From assembly GCA_019279435.1 (NCBI GenBank), contig JAAALK010000082.1, positions 20,365,116 through 20,429,115 on the forward strand: a stretch of 64,000 nucleotides of DNA, read 5' to 3'. Position numbers and translations under genes: made by a program. The DNA comes from Zizania palustris (Eukaryota > Streptophyta > Magnoliopsida > Poales > Poaceae). Under the pieces are notes generated by a model that was not told where the DNA came from, made no database searches, and was given only the letters and a program-made list of their open reading frames with translations. Below are positions 10,973 to 21,909 of this stretch, in pieces (within the stretch, counting starts at the first letter, position 1; every line of letters begins with the position of its first letter).

Positions 10973-12789
10973 TGTAGGACCGAAAGTAGCGACCAGAGGG
11001 GGGTGAATGGGCGCCTAAAAAAATTCTTTCGAATCAATGGCCTGCTCCCAACACCCAACGCACCTCAACATACTAAGCAGGGAAAAGTAAACAGATCAAC
11101 AAGACCTAAAAAGATCTAGCCTAAAAACAACTGGTGTCCTAATCAACAAGATACCAACACAGTGCTTATAGGCAGATTAATAAAGCATTTAAAACATGGT
11201 CGAATCAGGCTTCACAGATATTGATCATCATAGAGGTTTAATTTGAGTGCACATAAAACGAGGAGTCTTACTGTTCAAAGTTGTCTCCTATTTGATACTT
11301 GACAAAGCCTGCAGCGTCGAAGCCTGTGGTGGTTGTACCGAAGTCTGCTTCGAAGTCCTTGTGCGAAGGCTGACGGAGTCGAAGCTGGTTCGAAGCAATC
11401 GTGCAAAGGTCGTTGAGGTAAACTCCGAATCCTTCAAATTTGAAGCTATGCAGAAGAGAGTTCAAAGACTAATGCGAAGCTATGCAGCAGCGAAGCACAT
11501 AGCTGTCGAAGCCTACTCCGAAAATTTCAGTACCAAAGCCAAAAATACAGACTCCGAACAGCAGCAAGCAGACTTCGTTCGTTGTGCGGAAATGAGCCTC
11601 GGGCGAAGTTCCTGAGCCGGCTTCAACTTCGTTAAAGATCAGACAAAAAACTGCGAAGTATCTCCGACAAGAAAAAGGAACAGCAAGGTCTGATCGAACT
11701 CAGCAAACCTAAGCCAATCCAAAGCCCTTAAGCATACTTTGAAGGTAACGAAGCCTGTCTGGCCAGATTGCTGACTTCGAATAAAAGAGTACCGAATCAC
11801 AGCATGCAAGACACTTTGAAGTCAAAACTTGACATGTTCAGATGGGTCTCTTCGCAAAATACTGAACGAAGTACTCGTAGTGAACCGAAGTCACTCTGCT
11901 ATGCGAAGTATTACGGAGAGAGTTCCTAAGGTGAGTTCACGGACTTCGCTAGCGAGGCCTATAGCGGTAGCGAAGTAACCAGTTGTCTTAAAATGCGTGC
12001 ACATAAATGACTTGAATTAAACAAAACATTCTGCACATTTTTGTGAACACGCTCGTCTTGGAAAAATCTGCACGCAAGCAGTTGGACTAAAGAATTAAAA
12101 ACAAGAAGCACAGTCCTAGGCACTTAGGCTGTCCACTAGTAAAATAGCTCTGCTGCAGCTATGCTGACACGCTGTTCGCTAGCTGTGCTATCTGTAGAAA
12201 ACAGTATATAGCTGATGGAAAATGCTCAGCCCAGAGAAGACCATTCGAGAATCAAACAGATGATAAAAACTATAGTCTGTTGCATACCCTGCAAGCTAGC
12301 TTTAAACCAGTAAGAACTCTCAACCGAATAAAAAACGCACAAGATGAATCAGCCATTCGATGGGAAAGGAAATGGCAGAGTCGATTTGCTCACAAAGAAC
12401 AGCGGCAGCGCTCGCAGACAGATGAACACAAAAAGTTACCCAAATTTTTAGTGAGATTAAACTAGATTTCAGAATGGGTAACCCTAACCCTAGGGATTGG
12501 GGCCCTATTTACAGGCAGCCCAATAGCCTAGGAATATTCCAATAGACCCTTAGGGTTTTTACAGACGCTGAAATAAATGGAAAAGACCAAACTGCCCTTA
12601 GGATATTTTTACAGACTCAACTGACTGACTGTGGGCCTAAGGACAAAATAGTAAACTCCTAATTATAGATGACTTATCCTGAAGCGGAGCTTACGTAGCG
12701 ACTACGGCTTCGCCTCAGAACGGTCTGATCCGAGATCAGCGGTTGTCAGTTTTGTGCCAAAACTGACAAAGCATCCACCGACTTTGCAC
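10973..12789 (-). mobile_element. Copia-type LTR replacing part of Tat pol
   Basis: It begins TGTAGGACCGAAAGTAGCG and then ccagaggggggtgaatggg, which matches in pattern the reverse of the Sirevirus LTR end at 47518 (tgttggaccggaaac...). It is therefore a copia LTR on the minus strand, from a related but different family. It is rich in CGAAG motifs (11300-11990), as is the Sirevirus LTR. The LTR start at the right is uncertain: a 12-bp-arm hairpin at 12743-12769 and a repeated block from 12790 lie there. No copia coding sequence accompanies it. I see no gene within it; the ORFs at 11247 and 12280 are incidental. Confidence 0.65.
12743..12769. repeat. Perfect inverted repeat, 12-bp arms, 3-nt loop
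   Basis: ttgtcagttttg, then tgc, then the exact reverse complement caaaactgacaa. It lies near the presumed start (U3 end) of the minus-strand copia LTR and may be a structural or protein-binding element of that LTR. It is not followed by a T-run on either strand. Confidence 0.7.
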
Positions 12790-12922
12790 CAGGTACCCGG
12801 ACTGGGCCGGCCCGATTCCGCAGCTCTCTCAGCCCGGCAATCGCTCGCCGCCCATGTACCTGAGTCAATCCTGGTCAACAGCCCAGTGGATCCTCTACTG
12901 CTCCTAGCCCATGTACCCGGAT
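12790..12922 (-). repeat. Short repeated block B (also at 26030-26151, inverted)
   Basis: On the minus strand this block (gtacatgggctaggagc ... gattgccgggctgag ... gcggaatcgg) matches 26030-26151 on the plus strand over about 120 bp. It fills the space between the copia LTR and the point where Tat pol resumes. No coding sense is evident. Confidence 0.75.
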
Positions 12923-14952
12923 TAGTGCCATGGAAACTTTATTTTGATGGTTCGGCTTGCAAGAGTGGCCAAGGTATTGGAGTGGTTCTCATATCACCTA
13001 ATGGAATGCACTTTGAGACTTCGACCCGTCTAGAATTTCCTTCCACTAATAACCAAGCTGAATACGAATCTTTATTGCTAGGTCTTGAATTACTAGAATC
13101 TATAGGTGTTAGACATGTGCACGCATATGGTGATTCCTTGTTAGTAGTGCAACAAGTAGCTAAAAGTGCTCAATGCTTTAATGGCCTGCTGAATAGTTAC
13201 TTGGATAAATGTCTAGACATAGTTGTTGTTTTTGATGACTTCAAAATCTCTCACGTATTAAGAGAAGCCAATTCAGTCGCAAATGATTTGGCTCAGCAAG
13301 CATCTGGCTACCAAGTCAGGAGAGGAAATTTTTTTGTATGGGAGGAGCCAATGCTTGCTCTCACTACCAAAGCCAGTGATGGTGGGCAAGCACACCCTCT
13401 GGGTCAGACCCCTCCAGCCGCCGAAGGTCACTACGTGTCGAGGCCCCTAGACCGGAATACTCTACCCACCGAGGGACCTAGCACACCGGAGGCCATAAGC
13501 CGAAGGTCCCCGCACGGTGAAGGCGCCCCAGAGTCCGAACCCTCCGGAGGGCTTTGGCCCAGTACACTTCGAATGGCCAGCCCGGCCAGGCTTCGGCAGG
13601 AGCAGGAATGGCTCAGGGAGCATCCCGAAGTCAGTAGTTTAGAAATCTTTTCTGAAGATGAGCTAGTGAGAGCCTTTGAAACCTATAAGGGTGATTGGAT
13701 AATCCCAATCGTCCAGTATTTGAGAGACCCTAGCCAAAGGGTTGATCGGAAGGTTCGGTGACAAGCGTTCAAATTCGTGTTGATAGACGACGTATTGTAT
13801 CGCCGAACCATCGATGGAGTACTATTGAGGTGTTTAGACCATGAACAATCCCAGGTGGCTATGGGGGAAGTCCATGAAGGACTTTGTGGCACTCATCAGT
13901 CGGCCCAGAAAATTAGTTGGATGCTCAAAAGAGCAGGGTTTTATTGGCCGACTATGACCGAGGATTGTTTTAGGTATTATAGAGGGTGTGAAGCATGTCA
14001 GAAATTTGGCAATATTCAGTGAGCTCCTACCTCATTACTCAACCCTATTGTCAAGCAATGGCCGTTTCGAGGTTGGGGTTTAGACTTCATCGGCCAGATT
14101 CACCCTCCTTCCTCAAAAGGGCATCGGTTCGTGTTGATGGCGATAGATTACTTCACTAAGTAGACCGAGGTCGTACCTCTCAAGAACATGACTCACAATG
14201 AGGTACGTGATTTTATCTTGAAGCACATCATACATATATTTGGCATTCCTCAAACTCTTACTACGGATCAAGGTAGTTCATTTGTTTCTGTATAAGTGAG
14301 GGACTTCGCCGAATATTATTGTATTAAGTTGATAAACTCTTCACCTTACTATGCTCAGGCCAATGGTCAGGCCAAGTCTAGTAATAAAACCGTGATTAAG
14401 CTCATTAAGAAGAAAATTGAAGAGTTTCCTAAAAGGTGGCATGAAGTGCTTTCCGAGGCGCTATGGTCTTGTAGAATCGCAAAGCACGGTGCTACCAAAG
14501 TCAGTCCATATGAGTTGGTATATGGACAAGAAGTCGTTCTGCCTATAGAGGTAGATCTTGGCTCCTTAAGAGTGTTAAAGCAAGATGGCTTATCGGTCAA
14601 CGAGTATGAAACTCTTTTGAAGGATAATCTAGAGGAAGTGACCGATAAGAGACTAAGGGCTTTAGAAGCCATAGAAGTAGACAAGAGAATAGTAGCTAAA
14701 GCCTACAATAAGAAGGTTAAACCGAAATCGTTTCAAGTAGGAGATTTGGTTTGGAAGACGATTTTACCCTTAGGCACAAAGAGCCCCAAATTTGGTAAAT
14801 GGTCACCTAGTTGGGAAGGTCCTTTTAGGATAGCCGAAATAACTCCCGACAATGCATACGTGTTGGAATCTCTGCAAGGAGAGCGGTTTCGAAGAGCTTT
14901 GAATGGTAGGTACTTGAAAGGGTATTTCCCAAGCGTGTGGCAAACAACATAA
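12923..14952 (+). pseudogene. Tat archaeal-type RNase H and integrase (right copy)
   Basis: It resumes Tat pol with PWKLYFDGSACKSGQGIG (first catalytic Asp near 12945), NNQAEYE (Glu), GDSLLVVQQ (Asp) and REANSVANDLAQ (Asp), so all four RNase H carboxylates are visible. The linker is open to 13758, where a TGA interrupts. Integrase follows as in 1-1722: CGTH...CEAC, a stop at 14020, LDFIG, a stop at 14161, TTDQGS, a stop at 14293, and GQAKSSN with Lys instead of the catalytic Glu. The C-terminal domain is open to 14950. Position 13597 reads CAG where the left copy has TAG at 367. The RT-RNase H part upstream (about 450 bp) is deleted. Confidence 0.9.
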
Positions 14953-15489
14953 AAGGTGTCGAAAAGCTGATATGGATGGTATCGACTTCAGCTCGTTGTG
15001 CTTTTAGTTTACTTAGTTCACTAAAAGGTAGGGGGCGTGTGTTGATAGCAAAAAATGGCATCAATGGCTGAGATTGTCAAAATATCAATTTTGGTAATTT
15101 GGGCTGAAAGTACACATGTCTGGGGTTAGGCCGAAGCCCTACAGGGCCGAAGGTCCATTGGGATATGGGCTCCGAAAGCCTCTAACCAGCCCACGGCCTT
15201 CGGCTAGGAAGCCTTCGGAGGCCCACGCCACCGAAGCTTCGGCCCGAGGAGCAGGCCTCGATGGGCCTGGTCGAAGCCCACTTCGGCAAAGATAGAGTTG
15301 GATACAATTCCGGCTAAGTTTTTATCTCTATCCAAGCTGAATTATAGCAGATTAGATCAGAAGTTTGGCCCCTATAAATGGAGAGGCGAGGCCAGCTTAG
15401 AGGGCCCCCCAACACAAATCAAACACAAAGCCCTAGCTTTGATCGCATTTATTTACCTTTACTTTTCTATACATCTTCGTGGGTTTGCC
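13231..15489. repeat. Right copy of long direct repeat (partner 1-2259)
   Basis: The offset is exactly 13,230 bp with no indels I can see over 2,259 bp and only scattered substitutions. It spans RNase H tail, integrase, polypurine tract and the first 450 bp of LTR. The partner ends at 2259 while this copy continues as normal LTR. Confidence 0.95.
15023..15039 (+). other. Polypurine tract of Tat element (right copy)
   Basis: aaaaggtaggggg followed by cgtg lies immediately before the LTR start at 15040. It corresponds to the tract at 1793. Confidence 0.75.
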
Positions 15490-16352
15490 TGGAAGCCCTC
15501 CATCAACTACTTCGGAATAGTGGTAATCCTTGTTACTTCGCTTGTGAAGTATCCATTAATCTACGTAATAGATTGCTATCGCCTTGTTACTTCGCCTGTG
15601 AAGTATCCGCTAATCTGCGTAATAGATTGTTACCTTCGCTACTAGTGCAACACTTAGCAGAATTCGGTCCTCAGGCCGAATTAGTACTTCGAATCCTCTA
15701 TGTTGTAGGTTTTCACGTTCGTAGCTACCTCGCCGGAGGTGTCTAGAGCTGAGAGATCGGTTTCGGATGTCTTCAGGACACCCTTCGCCGAGAATTATGC
15801 TTCGACCGCACGCTTCGCCAGCACACTTCATCACGACAAGCTTCACCAGCACACTTCATCACGACAGGCTTCGCTACGCTCGTACTCCGCTCTGGATGAA
15901 GTTGCACCCGTGCACGGTCCTCGCATCATTATTTTGTATCTTGCCATATCAGAGACCTCACACCAAACCCCACCGTTCGGAGGTGATCGTCACGTCCAGA
16001 TCCGTTCCGAGCTCACCTTCGACCAAATCAGTCCGAACGCCGAAGGAACCCTTCAGCGAGATACTTCGCACCAGACGTCGAAGGTATACTTTGGTGACCC
16101 CCTTCGCACCAGACTTCGAAGCAGACAGGCTTCGAATGGTTTGATGATTTTATTCTGTTTAATATATTTCTTTCGGCTATTTGGATTATTTTGTGTGATC
16201 TGATTGCCTAGCGACTCCACCCCCGTTATCACGACTAAGGGTAGTCGGAACGCGACGTCGGTGCTGCTTCACGCTTAGGCTTGTCCCTAGGTATCCGCAC
16301 ACTTTTGGATCGTCGAACTTACCCAAGTGCGGGGCATGTTTTCGTGTCAATA
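15040..16352 (+). mobile_element. Tat 3' LTR, nearly complete
   Basis: It starts TGTTGATAG and ends near TGTCAATA; the relatives at 26769 and 54948 end TGTCAACA, so the last bases are probably mutated. A TATA-like CTATAAATG lies at 15372. The segment 16150-16350 carries the conserved U5 part (ctttcggctatttggattattttg; acccaagtgcgggg) also seen in reverse at 26790-26970 and 54960-55140. After 16352 the sequence is RT of another gypsy element, so catcc (16353-16357) is the expected target-site copy on this side. Confidence 0.85.
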
Positions 16353-17246
16353 CATCCAAGAAGCTCAGTAATTCGGAGCCAGCCGTAGAATCCACCAGCC
16401 GGTCTATTCGGAGCAAAGGGTAGGGGTCTCACGGGCATTCTTTATTTAATGATGTAAAATCGTTGCACATGTGCCATTTGCGGGAGCCCTTTTTCCTGAC
16501 AAAAATAGGGTTAGCTAACCACTCTGTGTGGGCTACTTCCCTGATGATGCTAGCCCTTAGCAATTTTTCCACTTCTACCTTGGCGAGGTCTGTCCTTTCT
16601 GCAGATAGCTTATGGAGCCCCTGGCGTACTGGCCTAGCCTTCGGGTTGACAAGCAGGCTATGCTCGATGATACTCCGGTCAACCCCGGTGATGTCTTCGT
16701 CAATCCAAGCAAAGATGTCCAAATTTTGATTGACTACTTCTTCCAATGAAGCAGCTATGTCCGGAGATAGCCCCTTGCCAAACTGTATTGGGTATTCTTC
16801 GCCATCCTTCAGAATTATCTTCGTGACGACATCACCTTCCGGGCTTGGCTTGAGGGAAAGGCCTTTCGAGGAGTTCGAAGACTCTGGAACCTCCTCTGTG
16901 TGCTCCGACACACTGTGCACTTGCCGAGGGTCCAATGGCTGACTGTGGCCATACTCCATTCTTTGGGCTACAGCTTGGTCTCTTGAGATAGTGAGAAGTC
17001 CACCTTGTGTGGGCATCTTGAGACATAAGTAGTTGTGATGTGCTATAGCCCTGAACTGGTTCAACATCCCCCGTCCGAAAATCACATTATAGGCATATGG
17101 GGCGTCGACGATGTCGAAGATCGCCTCTTCCACCCTGGCTAAGGGCCCCTCTCCGAAGGCAACCTCAAGGCCTATCTGGCCGAGGGCATCGAGAGGCGGA
17201 CCTACGAAACCTTGGAGTGGGTGGGCTGCCGGAAGTAAATGCACAT
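16353..17246 (-). pseudogene. Second Tat-like gypsy: RT N-terminal half
   Basis: Minus-strand frame 16429-17244: after the protease comes FGRGMLNQFRAIAHHNYLC, then the RT run-up DIFAWIDEDITGVD, ARPVRQ, EWLANPIFVRKKGSRKWHMC and DFTSLNKECP. A TGA interrupts, and the frame continues RIDRLVDSTAGSELLSFLD up to the Tat LTR joint at 16353. The YxDD part is not present, because the insertion splits the gene. The other half should lie beyond the left edge of the Tat array. This is an older element of the Tat lineage. Confidence 0.8.
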
Positions 17247-17660
17247 CTAATCGAAGGCCTGGACAAAAAGTATGTCTGTGGAGCTCCCGCTGTCCACCAG
17301 GATCCTTTGAACTTCAACCCCATCTATATCCGCTGAAATGACCAAGGGGTCAGCATGGGTGAACTTCACCCCCACAGCATCATTGGTAGTAAATGAAATA
17401 GGTACATGGGACCACTCGAGCATTCCTTCCATAGAATTAGAGGTCCCTATGTGCCCTACTTCACAGACATATTCTCGTCGCTGCCTTTTTGATATGTTTC
17501 TGAGGGTCCCCCCTCCAGAGATGGGCAAGACCACTCGCTTTCCATGATCTTGGGGATCTTCCTGCTTCGGTGGTGGCATAATATTGGCCACCGGTAGCTG
17601 CATGGGTGCTTCGGGGATGCTAGCTCGGGCCACGGTTTGCACGGGCTCCGAACGTGCCAT
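17247..17660 (-). pseudogene. Second Tat-like gypsy: protease
   Basis: The frame carries ISFTTNDAVGVKFTHADPL and the aspartic protease motif ILVDSGSSTDILF near its end, the usual layout of the Tat gag-protease border. A stop at 17247-17249 and a frame change separate it from the RT frame at 17244. It processes the polyprotein in a live element; here it is broken. Confidence 0.8.
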
Positions 17661-19147
17661 TGGAGGGGCTCGATCCGAAGTACCTCGCCCTGTACTTCAT
17701 CCTAGGTATTCAACCCGAAGGGTTAATACTGCCTTACAATCCTTCGTGTCATGGCTTCTATTCTCGCCATGCACACAGCAGAAAAAACTCTGGCGCATGC
17801 CAGCTATTCTTTCTTGGGGCTTCAGAGCTCCAACCTTGAAGCCTTGTGCCTGCTGAAACTTGGCAGGTGTCTTTGGTGCAGAAGGTGCAATATTCAACAC
17901 CTCCGAGCAGAAGTGCTTCTTTCCCCGCCTATGATCGTTGAAATGATTGTCCTGAGGGGTTTGTGGAGAGGTTGGGACTTCGGGCTCCGTCTTCACTTGT
18001 CGAAGGGCTAGTGCGGGTGATGCAGTTCTCCGGAGGCAGCCTTCCTCCACCTTGGCATACTATTCAAAGTATGCCATCAGCTGTGCCATAGATGACACCG
18101 ATTTCTGATGAAGCTTGTTGAGGAGATCTGGGTTTAACACCCCTTTGCATGTGGCATCGACTACCGAAGAGGTAGACAAGCCCTTGATCTACGATTTGGT
18201 GTGGGCGAAGCCCGTGAAATATTCCCGAAGCATCTCCCCTGCTTGCTGCTTCACCTGAAATAAACTCCCCATCGACATTGGCACCACAAATGTACCTTGG
18301 AAGTTGCTTACAAACTTCCTCTTCAACTGCTCCCAGGACTTCATCGATCCTGGCTTTAGAGACCAAAACCATCACAGAGCTACACCTTCGAGAGCGAGGG
18401 GAAAACACTTCGCCATAGTGTTACGCACCCCTCCGCTGGCTTCTATCGCCAGAGCATACGAGCGAGTGAATTCTCCGGGGTCAGACCCATCGGAATATTT
18501 GTGCAACTTCGAGGCTTTGAACCTAGGATCGAAGGGCACCTTCTGCAGGTCCGAATGCAGTGGAGACTCATCATCGAAGGATGCATTATCGGCCTCCTCT
18601 GGGACTTGGACAGCTTCGGGAAGGTTGCCAGCACCACCGTCTTGAGGCCCTTCTAGAGCCTAGGTGGAAGCTTGAGAGCGGAGTCGATCGGTGGCATCTT
18701 GCCTCCACCTTGCCACTTCCTCCTGAAGTCATGCTACTTGAGTAGCTTCGTCCTCAGGTAGGTCTCCGTCTCCTTCGGAGGGGAGCTCCAGGTCTCGAGA
18801 ACTGGCGTAGTCAGTTTGGAGCACCGTGGGAGCAGCTCGAGGGCCTCTGGGTGCTCGACGTACGGCAGCCCCTTCGGGGGTTACCGGGATAACTGAAGGT
18901 CTTGCTCCGTTGGTCTGAGGGGACCTTCAGGGAGGATCCGAGGCTAGGCTCCGCTTGGGAGGCATAGCTAATGAAGATGAGGTCCAAAGACCGAGGGCTT
19001 CGATTGGTTTGGGAAGGCGAGGAAAGGCCTTCGGACTACACTAGGAAGCCCCTTACTGAAGGGTGCGTGGAATCCTGAGACTCCGAAGCTCCCTTCGCAA
19101 GTGCTCTTCGAAGTACAGTCAGTAGGAGAGGAATAGCTTTTAGAACT
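17661..19147 (-). pseudogene. Second Tat-like gypsy: gag
   Basis: Reading minus strand around 18200-18400 in the right frame gives W-F-W-S-L-K-P-G-S, KSWEQLKRKFVSNFQGTF and LREYFTGFAHT, the core of a Ty3-type gag capsid. A TGA lies just before the Trp. A nucleocapsid-like segment (CCVHGENRSHDTKDC, near 17740-17790) follows. Frameshifts split it into short frames (18443-18637, 18064-18408, 17697-18050), none of which is a real protein alone. The N-terminal part reaches to the primer-binding site near 19150. Confidence 0.7.
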
Positions 19148-19169
19148 AGGTTCCCCACGGTCGGCGCCA
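19148..19169 (-). other. Primer-binding site of second Tat-like gypsy
   Basis: On the minus strand TGGCGCCGACCGTGGGGAA begins two bases after the LTR end at 19172. This is the tRNA-primer complement class used by many Tat/Athila elements. It fixes the element orientation as minus. Confidence 0.75.
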
Positions 19170-19171
19170 AC

Positions 19172-19665
19172 TGTTGGCGTAAAAGATTACGCTAATAGGT
19201 TCTCTAAGATTAAGAACTAACAAACAGTGAATTTGTGTTGAGAACTATCTTAAGCCTTCGAATTAGATAATAGCTTAAGTAGTCTGAAATAGTGTATTGA
19301 ATAGTTGAGTATTCGATGCCTATTACAAGGTAAGAAGGAGGGTATTTATAGGAAAAAAGTCTAAGGAAAAGACATATTTACCCCTCAATTATAACTGACA
19401 TAGTGGAAACTATTCGGTACCCCGAATACGGTTAAAATAGTAAAATCTATACGGAGAAGGAAGATAAGGCAAACATCTTATCAGTCTTGTTGTTTTCCAT
19501 CGAAGCTTCATAGCCTACGGAGGATACTTTTGAGTCCTCGAGTCGAAGCATCCTCCGGCATAGAAACTTCGTCACCTCCAGAAATGAACTCAAGCTTTGA
19601 TGCTAGTAATCCATCTTTGACTATTGATTTCTAAAGTCCTGAGGATGAAGTATTTTCCCCCAACA
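19172..19665 (-). mobile_element. 5' LTR of second Tat-like gypsy (494 bp)
   Basis: It is bounded by tgttgg at 19172 and caaca at 19665, so on the minus strand it runs TGTTG...CCAACA. It lies beside the primer-binding site, so it is the 5' LTR. A TATA-like tataaatac on the minus strand is at about 19343-19351. The flank ccatt (19666-19670) is the presumed target-site copy. The element interrupts a CACTA transposase frame. Confidence 0.8.
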
Positions 19666-21909
19666 CCATTATTTTGGTGCTAACTCTTTTGATCCTTTTC
19701 TTTGGTATAGAATGTGAAACCATTGATGTCGTACACTTGCCATGTTTTAACCATGCTCAACGGACCGTAAGACAATTTATTTATCATCATCTCTTCATCG
19801 GTTTAGATCCCTCAGCCATAATGTAAAATGAATTTTGTGCTCTTTCATAATCCATTGTTCATCGTGGTCTTCATTCTTTTCAAGAAGCTATTGCAGGTGT
19901 TGTTCAACATATGGTCTCATAATCGCCAACTGATACATGGCACTGTAATGTGATTCTCTTAATGTTTGGTAGCTAATGTCTCGTATGGTTTTCCTGCCTT
20001 TAGTTCCTTTACCGGTGAGTCTTCCATGGTGCCGGGACATAGGAACACCTTTTGGTTTTCCATCTCTTATGTAATCTGCATAGCACTCAATGACTTCCTT
20101 AGTAATGTAGCCCTCTATCATGGAACCCTCTGGATAAGAACGATTTCGTACGTAACCCTTGAAGATAACCATGAGACTCTCGTACGCATAAATATTGTGC
20201 AGGTATGTTGGACCGAGAACAAAGATCTGGTCTCCTATATGTATCATATAGAGCTCCATAATATCAAAGTATGAAGGAGGAAAGCACATCTCAAGCTGAC
20301 ACATAGTCTCCCTCATTTGTTTACGTAATTCATTTAACTCTTCAAGGTTGATCACATTCTTTGATACGATGTTGAAGAAGTGACACATGTGTGTTATCAC
20401 CATCATCAGAAATGAATGTTTGATTCCTCTTACTGCAATGGCGAGGAATAGCCCAAGCATAACATGACAATCATGAGTGTTGTAGTCGCTCATCCTCAGA
20501 TCTACTAGGGAGACAATATTCTTTATGTTTGTGGAGAATCCTATTGGAACTCTGATTCCATGTAGACACCTACAGATTGATCTTTTCTCATCAATTATAG
20601 CTAGCAGCCGGAAGGAAAAATTGTCCATTGGCCCTTTCCTGTGGGTGAAGCTCGAGTCTAATTCCGAGAGTTTGAAGGTCCCTTCATACTTTGAGTCCAT
20701 CTTTTGACTTGCCCGGTATGTCTAACAAAATACTGATGGTGCTTTCGAAGACATTATTCTCAACGTGCATTGTATCGATATCATGACCAATCTCCAACTC
20801 CTTCCAATAGGGCAAGTACCTAAAGAAGATTGACTGCTTTTTAAATGGAGGGTCCTTTGAAAATTTTTTAGATGTCTTCCTCTTCTTTCCAAAAACAACT
20901 TTGATATTTTTCACCATTTCGAATAGAAATTTTTCGTCTCGATGTCGTGGCGGCTGCCCAAGCTCGATTGTACCATCGAAATGGTTCATATTTCTTCGAT
21001 ATTTGTGGTTTCTTGGTAAAAATCTGCGGCGTCGCATATATATCGTCTTAAGAAATGATGGAAGATACATAGATTCTGTTTGGTCCACACACACTACACA
21101 TGTTGTCTTTCCTTTAACCTGTCCTATTAGGGACATACACCTCGGGTTGTTAGATATGGTGCAAAAGATCATGGATCTTAGATTGAAGTGCTCTTTCTTG
21201 TCCTCATCCCACACACGGACACCATATTCCCATAGACGTTTCATATCCTCGATCAAAGGTTCTAGAAAGATATCAATGTCATTGCTAGGTTGTTTTGGAC
21301 CAGAAATTATAGTAGTGAGCATAAGGTACTTTCTTTTATGGCACAACAATGATGGAATGTTGAACAAGCACAGAAATACCGGCCACGTACTGTGTGGGTT
21401 CCTCATCTCACCGAAGGGATTCATTCCATCCATGCTAAGTCCCATCCTGATATTTCTAGGATCCTCCGAGAAGTCCGGATGGGCCAGGTCAAATGATTTC
21501 CACTGCCTAGCATCCGCAGGGTACCTAAGTCTTCTATCCTTCTTTCGCCCAGCGAAATGCCAGATTATTAGTTTAGCATCTATGGGATTAGAGAACATAT
21601 GTTTCAAGCGATCAATCACCATTAGTTACCACATTACTAAGGCTGGAACTTTCCTCTCCACCTTATAACCGCAATCTACAATAACATTCCTCTTCCTCTT
21701 CTATAACCTCTTTTTCTTGTTCCGGTGATCATTGTAGTCCTCCACATAGTCATTTTCATGTTTGTATCGACTTGCATTGCACTGCGGACAGATAGATCAA
21801 AAAGGCTAGTTAGATTAAGCAGAGTATGTACATTGACATGGTTTCGAAACGGTTCAAAATGCAGAATTCTAAGAAGGGTTTTCTACCAATGTCACATGGT
21901 ATTTCTCTT
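19666..21909 (-). pseudogene. CACTA (En/Spm) transposase, TNP2 type, decayed
   Basis: On the minus strand, frame 21622-20684 carries the TNP2 transposase core: LIIWHFAGRKKD, RYPADARQWKSFD, DPRNIRMGLSMDGMNPFG, STWPVFLCLFN, SGPKQPSNDIDIFLEPLIED and FNLRSMIFCTI. Frame 20700-19888, shifted by a frameshift near 20690, continues with VRVPIGFSTNI, HDCHVML, CQLEMCFPPSYFDIM and KGYVRNRSYPEGSMIEGY, the C-terminal domain that follows in these proteins. Near 19690-19760 YDINGFTFYT begins the last domain, then the gypsy LTR at 19665 cuts it. N-terminal remnants reach about 21860. No CACTA terminal repeats are visible. The enzyme would cut and rejoin transposon ends; it is not functional here. Confidence 0.85.

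Noticed and set aside
11247..12465. ORFs at 11247-11615 and 12280-12465 as genes
   Set aside because: They lie in a copia LTR dense in CGAAG repeats, are short, and have no family features.
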